A stretch of 10,446 nucleotides of DNA from Dunaliella salina (lineage: Eukaryota > Chlorophyta > Chlorophyceae > Chlamydomonadales > Dunaliellaceae): assembly GCA_002284615.2 (NCBI GenBank), contig MU069510.1, positions 226,931-237,376 of the forward strand, given 5' to 3'. Positions 1 through 10,349 of the stretch are shown one piece after another. How positions within the stretch are numbered: position 1 is the stretch's first letter; every line of letters begins with the position of its first letter. The notes below the pieces were generated by a model. It did not search any database. It was not told where the DNA came from and was given only the letters and a program-made list of their open reading frames with translations. Both the position numbers and the translations under genes were made by a program.

Positions 1-215
1 TGTGTCATGCATGTGATGAAGGCATGTGTAGTCATGAGGGCATGTGTATGCGTCATGAGGCATGAAGCCATGTGTATGTGATGAAGGCATGTGTAGTCAT
101 GAAGGCATGTGTATGTGTCATGAGGCATGAAGTCATGTGTATGTGTCATGTATGTGATGAAGGCATGTGTAGCCATGAAGGTATGTGTATGTCTCATGAG
201 GTATAAGATCACGCA
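1..215. repeat. ATG/GTGT-rich minisatellite, about 65-76 bp period
   Basis: The phrase ATGTGATGAAGGCATGTGTAG recurs near 11, 75 and 152, with GTCATGAGG and GGCATGTGTATG modules between. The unit is about 65 bp, lengthened to about 76 bp in the second copy by an extra TGTGTCATGTA. It lies in the intron following E6 and may extend beyond the window edge. Open frames rich in Met, Cys and Val here are repeat artefacts. Confidence 0.8.
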
Positions 216-271
216 TTCTTTACTGGCTTGCTGGGTGGCAAGTAAGCTGGTTTGCTGGGATGGTTTTCCTA

Positions 272-805
272 TGCAAGGATGGTTTCCTGCTGCACCAGCT
301 GTGGAAAGCAGTTGCCATCGCTGTTGTTGCCGACAAAAGGGCTGGCAACTGCTCTCTACAGCTGGTGCAGCGGGAAAGGAGACTGCAGCAGCACCAGAAT
401 CAAGAGTATGTTACGCCTTTTTCCACAATGGCAGCTGTGTCATGGAAGCTGTATGTGTCAAGGCATCAAAATATGCACTCTTTACTGGCACAATGCTGCA
501 CTTGTATTTCCCCCGAGCGAGCTGGTTTGCAGGTTTGCTTGATGGGAAGCGAGTTGGTTTGCTGGATTTGAAACCACCCATGCAAGGATGGTCTCCTGCT
601 GCACCGGCTGTGGACAGCAGTTGCCGTCGCTTTCATTGCTGAAAAGTGCTGGCAACTGATTGTCACAGCTGTGGAAAGCAATGGCAATCGCCATTGCTTT
701 TGTTACGGACAAAAACGCTGGAAACTGATTGTCACAGTTGGCGCAGCGGGAAGGAGACTGCAGCATCACCAGAATCAAGAGTATGTCGCACCTTTTCCAC
801 CACCT
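272..805. repeat. Direct duplication: copy 1 at 272-430, copy 2 at 583-805
   Basis: Both copies share the blocks TGCAAGGATGG, CCTGCTGCACC, CAGTTGCC, GCTGGCAACTG, GGAGACTGCAGCA and CACCAGAATCAAGAGTATGT in the same order. Copy 2 is longer because an inner block from GCTGTGGAAAGCA to CTGGAAACTGATTGTCACAG is itself partly repeated. The flanks are also related (GGTTTGCTGG at about 249 and 556). Neither strand shows a family-typical protein. I see a repeated intron block, not a gene. Confidence 0.75.
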
Positions 806-877
806 CTTGTGGCAGGGTGGTCAGACACACTGCATACTCTGAAAAGCTTTCTCGTTTCATGCGTGAGCTTCAAGAAG

Positions 878-975
878 ACAACCTCCATCACAGGAACCAA
901 AAGGAGAGGACAAACCTCCCACACAGGAGAGAACAAGACAGAAGTGAATGAACCTCCATCACAGGAGAGAACACA
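878..975. repeat. Short tandem repeat of CCTCC(C/A)...ACAGGAGAGAACA
   Basis: Three copies of CCTCCATCACAGGA or CCTCCCACACAGGAGAGAAC lie near 881, 916 and 952, 35-36 bp apart. The array is diverged and within the last visible intron. Confidence 0.65.
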
Positions 976-1049
976 AATCTGAATCACAGAAGCAGCAGCA
1001 GAGCACAGCACATGCTTTCCCCTTGCCCAATCTGCGATTTCTTCCTCAC

Positions 1050-1125
1050 CATCATCCTGTGCAAGGATGCCACAACCCAAGGCGTGAGCTCGCGGTCCAC
1101 ACTGGCAAGGTCCTGGGCCACAAAC
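1050..1125 (-). CDS. PAP-like gene, exon E6 (DLASVDRELTPW...HR)
   Basis: The 76-nt exon starts with G, completing Arg of SDQGR, and reads FVAQDLASVDRELTPWVV then ASLHRMM. PAPs have here a helix (DLAxVDR), TPW and a strand ending in a metal-ligand His followed by Arg; His 191 of the spliced frame fits. GHRPM of many PAPs is LHRMM here. The acceptor is CAACTTGCAG and the donor ATGATG followed by GTGAGG, phase 0. The intron between E5 and E6 is 3.9 kb. The next exon, expected to carry GHxHxYER, was not found in 1-1049. Confidence 0.9.
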
Positions 1126-1914
1126 CTGCAAGTTGAAAGCAGATGATGCCTCCAATCTGAAAGCAAGTGAAAAGCAAGATCATAGCAATTGATGTCTCCA
1201 AGTCGAACGTAAGATGAAAGCAGAAGAGCTCAGTGGAAGGCAAGGTCATGGCAGATGATGCGTCCAAGTTGAAAGCAAGTAAAGAGCGGAGGATGCCTTT
1301 AAGTTGAAAACAAGAGGAAAGCAAGGTTATAGCAGATGATGTCTCCAAGTTGAAAACAAGTTATGAGCAGATGACTCTATGCGAGGAGGAGGTTGTAAGC
1401 AAGCTGGAAGCAGATGATGCCTCTTTTTGAAAAAAGCTGGAAGCAAGTTTGGGGATGGTGCCCCCCCACCTTGATGAGGAGCGAAAGGTTTTATGAGCTG
1501 GGAAACTGAATGAACACTTGCTGCCGAAAATAAGGTCTCCCTCCCAGGAGCTCAGAAGGTCAGATGTGCGTATAGGCATGAGAGCCTTTTTATCCTTATT
1601 TTTTTCATTTCCAGCAATGCAGTTATGCAGTGTACATGCCAATGCATTTATGCACTGCGCGTGCCAATGCAGTTATGCACTGTGCATGCCAATACAGACG
1701 CATTGTGCCCCTGAATCCAATGAAGATACCACTCCAGCACTTCCATGTGACTAGCCCATCTTGCTGCTTATCAACCAATGCAGATTCCACCCTCCCTTGT
1801 GACAAAATTTGAAAGATGGGTGCACGCAGGATTTAATGCTCCTTGTGTCTGCAGTCTTGGGGAGATTTTCCAGACGCTGCATGTCTTTGTGTGCGCATGC
1901 AAAGGTGCATGCAT

Positions 1915-2011
<97 letters not shown>

Positions 2012-5000
2012 TGTGTGTGTGTGTGTGTGTGCGTGTGTGTGCGCGTGTGCGCTCTGTCTTTTCAAATTGAGGGTGATTCATGCAAAAAGTCTTCTTTTAA
2101 CATGCTCCTTAGCATAGGCAGCCCTAAAAAGGCAGGGAAATCTCATCCCTTCAACTGATAGATAGAATAAAGCTTGCCGGCTGCACGATTTACCAGCTGT
2201 CATGTTAAGAAATTTTTCAGGACCTGGTTTCCATTACAGACCAACCCAATCACCATTTAAATGAGTTAAAGTGTTAAAACATGATCTTCTCCAGCTTATT
2301 TAACAATATGGTAGAATAACTTTAGTTTTGGGCGGAGATGGTTGAGGGGTGGACCCTGTGGGTCAGGTGCCACATCCCTGCATAATTTCCTGCCTTTTGC
2401 CAGCCAGCCCACTTCTGCCAATTCTGAGCGTACCTCTTGAAAGCTAGCTAAAAAGCAATTTTTCAACGCTGAGCTTGGTGGAGCCTGCTGTGCACGAGGC
2501 CTGCATGTTTGTGCACACAGCCAGCAAAATTCACCAACTGTGTGCATCCCCAAGCCTGCCGGTAGACCCCAGGATGGGCCCTGAGTGCACAGGTGGCCAC
2601 CTGCTGCGAGCTGGTGGGGGGCTGTCTCAGGTGGTGCTCAGAAGTCAGCTGAGAGGAGTGATGACGATGGGGAACAGCTTTTCTATTAATATTTAATAAA
2701 ATTTTGCTGCTTCAGCAGGGTCCTGGTTCAAGGTCTGGATTTCAAATCCTTACTTTGATCAAATTTCCACTGACAGCAAAATCTTGCTGATTTCCAAAAT
2801 CCGAGCCAAATTCCAAAATGCCAGCATGTAACTTTGCTGCTCTTTATATCATCAAAATCACATTGGCTCCCTCAGGTGTGTCTCCCCAAGCAAAAACTTG
2901 TGAGTTACAAGCTCCAGCAACTTTGCGGAGCCTAGCAGCTCTTCCCTGGTCCCTCCAGCATGGCAGCCCGCGGCGTCAGTGCTGATGCTGACAACCCCAG
3001 GCATCGGCCAGGACAGGTGCGGAGGTGGCCTCTCGGGGCCTGGCCGGTTATGCATGCCTGTCCGTGGGGGTCCTTTTGACAGCCCAAACTCGCTTGCAAT
3101 TTTTTTCCAGCAGGCTTCCCAAAAACCCGCTGCTGCAGTTTGGGCCTGAGCAGGGTCCATCAGAAAATGGAAATTACCAGGGGTGACCGAGAGGTACCGG
3201 GCATACCTTATGCTCCTTAAGTACTAAAATATTAGGCAAGTGGGGGAGGCGTCGCAAGTGAAACTGAGAAATTGGCGAAGCCAATCTCTCACTGACTGAA
3301 GCTTTCGGTCACGATCCCCCTAGAATGGCAAGGGCCACAATTTCCATGACAGCACTTGAGCATGCCATGATGCACGAGCAAATGTTAATGCTTTACCGGC
3401 ATGCCTTGCTTTGTGCACTGCAGCACGCTCGGCTTGCATATGAGCAATATTGCTCATGAATTCTGCATGCATGGCTGTGTGCATTGCCAGCCTGCATGCA
3501 ATGCTGCGTATTGCTGCATGCTTGGCTTTGCCTGTTGCTCATGCATGGCCTTGCACAGTGCATTACTGCATGCATCGCTGCATGCATGGCTGTGTGCGTT
3601 GCTGTGTGGATTATTGCATGCATGGCTGTGTGCATTGCTGTGTGGATTATTGCATGCATGGCTGTGCATTGCTGCAGGAGTACTGCATGCATTGCTGTGC
3701 ACATTGATGCATGCTCATTTGTACATCATGCACAAAGATTGCTGCATACATCCTGCATGGTGTTTCATGCATGCATTCTATTATGCGCTGTAAATATTCC
3801 CCTCTCGCTCTGGGGTGAGCCATGCTAGTGTTGCCATGCCTTGCGCACTTGCACCCCTACCATAATAAACAGCAGGCAGTGCTCCAGAGGCCCTTTCGTC
3901 CACACAACAGGGCGACTTGCAGGTCCTGCTCCACATCGCATGAGCGGACTCCTATACATGCACCCCTCTAGTTGCGATGTTCGTCATTGGTCAATGAATG
4001 CTAGGAAGCCGGCAACATTCCGTCGTTAGCGTCGCGCCGAGCAGGGAGAGCCTTCAGTTCAGCTTTTGTTGGCTACCTAAGTCATGGTGGCATTTTCGAT
4101 GGCGTCACCCGCTAGACCGCTCGGCCAAACAACCCCGTATGTTTTGACGAAACTTTTTTCTTGGCCTGCTTGTCAACTTTGCGGACGGGGAAATGCGCTG
4201 CATGGGCTGTGCTGGCCATCTTCTGCTCAGCTTCTTTGAGGAATTGTTTCTAGAGCACTTTACCTTCTACTGAGCTACCAGGCAGTGTTCCAGAACTCTT
4301 TGCACAGGGCTTCTCCCACTAAACTGACACTGCAGTGCTCATCCTAACGTTTTCCTTGGTCTACATGCTGGGTTCCAGGGTGGGGGGCACACTGGGTGGC
4401 TCAGGGCAGCCAGGTGTGAATTTTACCAGAAGGAGGCAAACCTGGGGGCTCATGCCTCATGAATGGGGCTTCGCCAAGTGAATTTCAAACTGTTGTTATT
4501 CATTTGGAGGATGTATGTCACAAAGTGCAAGCTGTGGCAAGCTGGAGGAAACTCAGGAAAGAGCACCTCCTGCAACGTAGGCCACAGTTGAATCCCTCTG
4601 CCGATGGTGCCGTACTGAGCTTGTACAACGTACTGAGCCTGTCCAGGACACTTTCCTAAAATTCCTACAAGACATCTTATTCCAGGGCTCTCTGAAATGA
4701 AATGAAATTCCAGGGCTCTTAAACAAGTACTGAGGATAACATGCCCTTGTGGTGACCGCTTTTGGCGTCCACCAACAAGGATTTGCTGTTGTGCAGCATT
4801 TAATACACAGATATACATATACGCACAAGCTGGCAGGCAAACTTACCCATCCAGGCCAGGGAGGGCCTCACTTATGTTGCAGCCTGAAGTAAAAGTAAAG
4901 TCTATGCTGGACAAGGCCAGCATGCATTAAGGAAAGACCCCACAGTCAGCGCTGGCACTGACTGTGAGTCCCACCAATGTTTTTTTCTAAGGTCGCAGCT

Positions 5001-7407
5001 TCAAGGCATGCTACCCACTGAGTGTCTTGGAGCTGAGCAACAAGAAGCGCTGCCTTACCTGCCCTGGTCAGAAGAGGGGTCACTTGGAATCTCGGAGTCA
5101 AGCATCAAAATGTGCACGGGTCCCATGTTGAAGCTGTAAAAAGACCTGCACAGCAACGAAATAAAAAGGGTCCCATGTTGAAGTTGGAAAAAGACCCGCA
5201 CAGCAACGAAATAAAAATGGTCCCATGTTGAAGCTGGAAAAAGACCTGCACAGCAAGGAAACAAAAAAGGTCCCATGTTGAAGATGGATAAAGACTTGCA
5301 CAGCAACGGAAGAGGAACGGACAACAAGAGCTGACACAGTCACAAGAGCTGACACGGATTGGACAACAAGAGATGAAACGGCACAGACAACAAGAGCTGA
5401 CACAGAATGGACAATAAGAGATGAAACGGCACAGACAACAAGAGCGGGCACGGACAACAAGAGCTGACATGTCAAAGCAGTACTGCAAGCAGGCTTGCAG
5501 GCAAGGGCTCTAAATATCTGCCTCAAGTTATGCAACACCCCATTAAGTCCTGACTCACTCGTAGCAGAGGCTCACTTTGAATGTCTGTGGAAAGTTGACG
5601 GCCTCCCCAGATTCAGAATGTCCATCCTATTTGTGCCTCACTGGCTGAGAAAAGCTTACAAGCCCCCCTGACGCAGGACATTCCTTCTTTTTGCGCACCT
5701 CAAGCGTCTCAGAAACACACAAGCACACAGGCCTTCCAAACACAGAACGCGCTGGGGTCATTGATCCTCACAAACAGGTGCTTGGACATAGAAGGCATGT
5801 GCCATCACCAAACCTGTAGATTTCAAATATGAGCGCAGTTCACTCACTTGAGAAGAAAAGAAAAGTTTATGCAAGCCAGAGGCCACGCGCAAGAAGCAGA
5901 GGTCCCCTAACTAGCAAGCTACCAAGGGGCCTCATCCAAAGGCCATCATAACTTACAGTAGACATAGCAAGCCTACGAGAACCGGGATCAGAGCAAACTC
6001 ACTTGAACGGGTTGCGGTGAATGTTGGCAGGGCTGTACCATCGCCACATGAATGGGACATTGCATTCACCACCTGATGGACCAGGCATTGAAAGGAAGGG
6101 AAAATGAGAGCAAAACAAAGCACAGTTCAGGAAGTTTAGGTTGGGCCTGATACACAGCAAATCTTACAAACAAGAATGTCTTAGCAAATACAATGAATAA
6201 GAAGCAAAGGAAGTCCAACTTGGGTCTGATACACAACAAATGTTATGAACAAATGACGACGCAAGACGAGGGAAGAGTATATCAGCCCACAGAGGAGGCG
6301 TGTGCTTTTTCTTTCTTGTTTCCTCCGTGATAGTGCTTGAGCAGCACATGCATGCAGCTGCCACCCCATGCAAGCAAAAAAAGGCTAGCACTTCAGATTG
6401 CACACAGATTGCTGTGTCATGCGCAACAAGTTGCCCATCAGGGGGTTTTAACTTGGCCATTTTGGGGGTTTTGTCACAGGAGACTTTTCTGAGACTCCTT
6501 GGCCTCGCCCTTCCCAAAAGTTTCCATATAGTTATGTCCTATGAAAATAGGAATATGTCTTTATATTCACACAACCCTAGGAATATATGTTTTTATATTC
6601 ACACAACCCTGCAAAATAAGTTGTGGTAAAATTCGCTCCGTGTGTGGGCTAGGGTGCTCCAAAAAAGCAGACACCATTATGTAAGAAATGGGGTCCATTG
6701 GTAATCTGGCTGGGTCGGGGTGGGCAAGAACGTGCGGGAGGTTAGGTGGACCCATAAGCCTTCACCTCTGTTTCCAGTCAAGGAGCTCTACCCAGGAGCT
6801 TTTTTTTCCCACATGTCTTTCACTACAACATCTTTTCTACCTCATTTAGGCAAAAATTCAAAAATTGGGGTCAAAATTCCGAGGTTTTTGCAGATTGCCA
6901 GCCAAACTTTGACCAGGCCTACTTTGGCGCTGATCGCTGATGCCAGGACCAAAAATAGTGCTAACAAGAGCCCCTTTCTAACACACCCAAATTGGTCCTG
7001 GCACCAGTGGCCGGCGCAAAGTTATTGCTGTTCAAAGCTGCACACATGAGTTCGGACCGTCTGGTTGCCCATGCTGGATCAGTAATTCAGGGAACAAGAA
7101 AAACGGAGCAGGAGCAAGAAGGAAACAAGAAGTCCATGGACAACACCATGTTTGATACTTAGCCTAGGTTGAAGCTGGCTGGCTTGCCATTTGTTTCCTT
7201 TCAAAGAAGCCGCACGAGTGCTGCAACTCAACTTGCATGCCCTGAGTCCACGACCACTGAATCTAAGTATCGCTCTGTCTCCTAGGACTTATCCATGTTC
7301 ACTGGGGTCCACCAACACTACATCCTCCCCATCGTCCTCCTCCTCCTCCTCCTCCTCCTCCTCCTTCTCCTTCTCCTTGTTTTCGTCACCAAAACAACCA
7401 CCATCAC

Positions 7408-7460
<53 letters not shown>

Positions 7461-7719
7461 ATTGCAAAAAGCATCTCCTGTCCCAGGAAAATCCCTGTCA
7501 TGGTTGCCTGTTGGAGTTGGCTGGCTTGCCATTTGTTTCCTTTCAATTCCTTTCAAAGCAGCTGCGCGAGTCATCATCATCTTCACCATCATCACCCACC
7601 TGAGTCCCTGGCAGATGTGCCAAATGCATCTCCTGCCCCAGGATAGTCCCTCTCGTGGTTGCCTGTTCCCACGGCCATGGCCCACTGAGTGAATGCCATC
7701 TCAAACTGGCTGCCTAACA

Positions 7720-7769
<50 letters not shown>

Positions 7770-10264
7770 CCATCATCACATCATTGACATCACTGCCCAC
7801 CTGAGTCCCTGGCAGAATAGCCAAAGGCATCTCCCGTCCCGGGGAAGTCCCTCTCATGGTTGCCTGTCCCCACAGCCATGGGCCACTGTGTGAATGCCTT
7901 CTCAAACTGGCTGCCAAACACATCCCAATCAGCAGCATACCCACTGCATACACATCAAAACAGGGCAGCAGAGAGCTTGACTTTGTGTTTAAAGGCAAGG
8001 TCAGCTACAAATAGGCACTTGATTTTGAACATAGATTTGCAAGAAGCATCTCCTGTTCCAGGGTAGTCCCTCTCATGGTTGCCTGTCCCCACAGCCATGG
8101 GCCACTGTGTGAATGCCTGCTCAAATTTGGCTACCAAATACATCCCAATGGGCAGCATACCCACTGCATACACATCAGAAAAGGGCAGTGGAAAGCTTGA
8201 CTTATGTTCAAACGAGGCAGGCTTGGTTCCGTTGCCGATCTTGAACACACAGCACCTTCTTTGGCGCACCAGCAAAAAAAAGGAGAGCAAACGCAGAGTA
8301 CGGGTATGGACAGGCAAATGAACCTCAGTCAAGGAAGCACCCTTGAAGGCTAGTTAGTTAAATATGTTAGCAAACCGTCTGTTTCTTTATACTCCCTTTC
8401 TGCTTGCGACTTGTATTCAATGTATTTGTGAGGGCCAGCTGATGTTTTACTGCAATTGGGTGCCTTGTCCTGGGCATGTGTCCAAGCTCCTTTTTCTCGG
8501 CAGCGAAAGCACTCTGGTACACATGGTCACGTTCATCCATGCAAAACACATGGGCTGCCTTTGCCCCCAGACAGCAGCTGTGCAGTGCACTTGATGCAAT
8601 CAACCTTCACATACTGCATAAGCGCTTCATGCAATTGGAGTGGGCAAATCGGGCAAAGCTGGTTGCTGCGATGAATTGGGCAAAGCTGCGATGAAATTGG
8701 GCAACTGAGGCAAAGCTGCTTGGTGTCATTTTGACGTTGTGTGCATTGAAACTGCGAGCTGCCTGATGCAACCATGTCGGTTGAGCTGCACCTGCAAAGC
8801 TGCTTGATATGCACCCTGACTGCATTTGCAAGCCACTACTTGCCGTGAATGACACACGGGACACCACAACCGAACTTGCCAAACTGCGCAAGCAAAAGCT
8901 GCTTTTTGCCATCGGAAGCTGCCCAAAATGAGTCATCACAAGCAAACTGGTCAAGCTGCCCTTGCGAGCTCCTTCTTGCCATAGGGACACGCATGCAGAC
9001 ATCACAACTGAACTGGTCAAACTGCACTTGCGAGCTCCTTCTTGCCATAGGGACACGCATGCAGACATCGCAAGCAAACTGGTCAAGCTGCACTTGCAAG
9101 CTCCTTCTTGCCGTAGGGACACGCATGCAGACATCACAACTGAACTGGTCAAACTGCACTTGCGAGCTGCTTTTTGCCGTTGGAAGCAGCACATGGACAA
9201 TACCACTCTTCTTCTCCTCTAAATGTGTTTGCTCTTCAACAATCACATGCTCTGCGTGCATGCTCCAAAGCCCCGACAGATTGAGGCCCACCTTGCCATC
9301 TGCAAATGAATTTCGCCTTAGGGTTTGCAGGAAGTGAGAAATACATAAAAAAGCAAGCGGACCCAGGGGTACCTTACTATGCAAGAATGCAACATACTTA
9401 CCAAATTGCTGCTATACACAAGAATGCAACATACTTACCAAACTGCTACTGCTACTTGAGAGCAGGGTGGGCACCACATCACGCATGGGAGGCACTCTTC
9501 TCTTGTGGAACTACACTAGCTGCTTGATGCTTGTTACAGCACAAAACCTGTCCAGCTCATAACTAGGGTTGGCCAAAATCCTCCCTTATTCGTATTTGCG
9601 CACATTTTACGGCAGAAATATGGGATTTTTGGCCAAAAATGTACGGGCATACGATTTTGGCATACGGAGCTGGCCAACCCTACTAGTAACCTTTACTTAC
9701 AGTGCGTATGCCAGGTCGCCCGTCATGAGGGCGAGGTTAGCAACCTCCTCATCCCCAGAGGCCAATTGAGTGGCTGCACTGTACGGGCATACGGTATTGG
9801 CATACGGAACTGGCCAACCTTACTCATAATCTAAACTTACAGTGCGTATGCCAAGTCGCCCGTCATGAGCGCGAGGTTAGCATCCTTCTCAGCCCCAGAG
9901 GCTAAGTGAGTGGCCAGCAGGCTGCTGTTCTGCCCATAATTCTCAGCAAAGTGCAGCCCATCTGCAAATAAATGCACACACAGCGGGGATTGGGTGAGCC
10001 TACTCAGCAAAAAGACGCCACTGCTAGGGGGGCATGGGGGGCTAAGTTGCTCAAGGCTAAGGGGCCTTTGTGCCCCCTGAATCCAATAGAGGATGAGGAT
10101 GCTGCTCTGGTGACGCATGCTCTTTGGCATTTTTCAGTGGGGGTTCAATTCAATTTGAGGTGAAAGGGGAGGGAGCCAATTCAAGGTGAAGGGGTGAAAC
10201 ACCAGAAGGCCTTGTGCAAGGCAGGGCGCCAGCACATTGCTGGCCTCTGCTGGCCTCGTAAGAG

Positions 10265-10349
<85 letters not shown>

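Noticed and set aside
270..805. Next PAP exon carrying GHxHxYER in the duplicated block
   Set aside because: Neither strand of either copy shows the motif or a plausible phase-0 exon start; the motif is more likely left of the window.
1751..2158. Open frames with Cys-Val or His-Thr runs across the TG tract
   Set aside because: They are direct translations of a dinucleotide microsatellite; flanking residues show no protein features.
3242..3320. tRNA, hammerhead ribozyme or TPP riboswitch reading of the folded segment
   Set aside because: There is no cloverleaf with box A and box B consensus, no CUGAUGA...GAAA core, and although CTGAGA is present the second conserved TPP half is missing.
3393..3828. 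Met/His/Ala- and Cys/Met/Ala-rich frames on both strands
   Set aside because: The GCATGC repeat is self-complementary and yields similar frames on both strands without codon bias.
5098..5538. 146-codon minus-strand frame repeating FNMGPFLF-like words
   Set aside because: It reads through the 50-bp array and its neighbouring repeat; only the last 75 nt, in another frame, is exon E5.
7191..7893. Frames with Ser, Ile, Asp, Glu, Met or His runs
   Set aside because: They translate TCC and CAT microsatellites. The His run at 7722-7780 is not a metal-binding protein. The real coding signal here is the E3 copies on the minus strand.
8607..9337. Long open frames on both strands (162 codons plus, 199 codons minus)
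   Set aside because: They are kept open by the 66-bp repeat, whose length is a multiple of three. The peptides are repeated and resemble no family, and the region is intron of the PAP-like gene.
9383..9455. Additional exon ending at the GTAAGTATG donors
   Set aside because: E2 and E3 already join in phase with the normal PAP spacing (GDLAYAL then GYAADWD), and the sequence upstream of these donors shows no PAP-like peptide.
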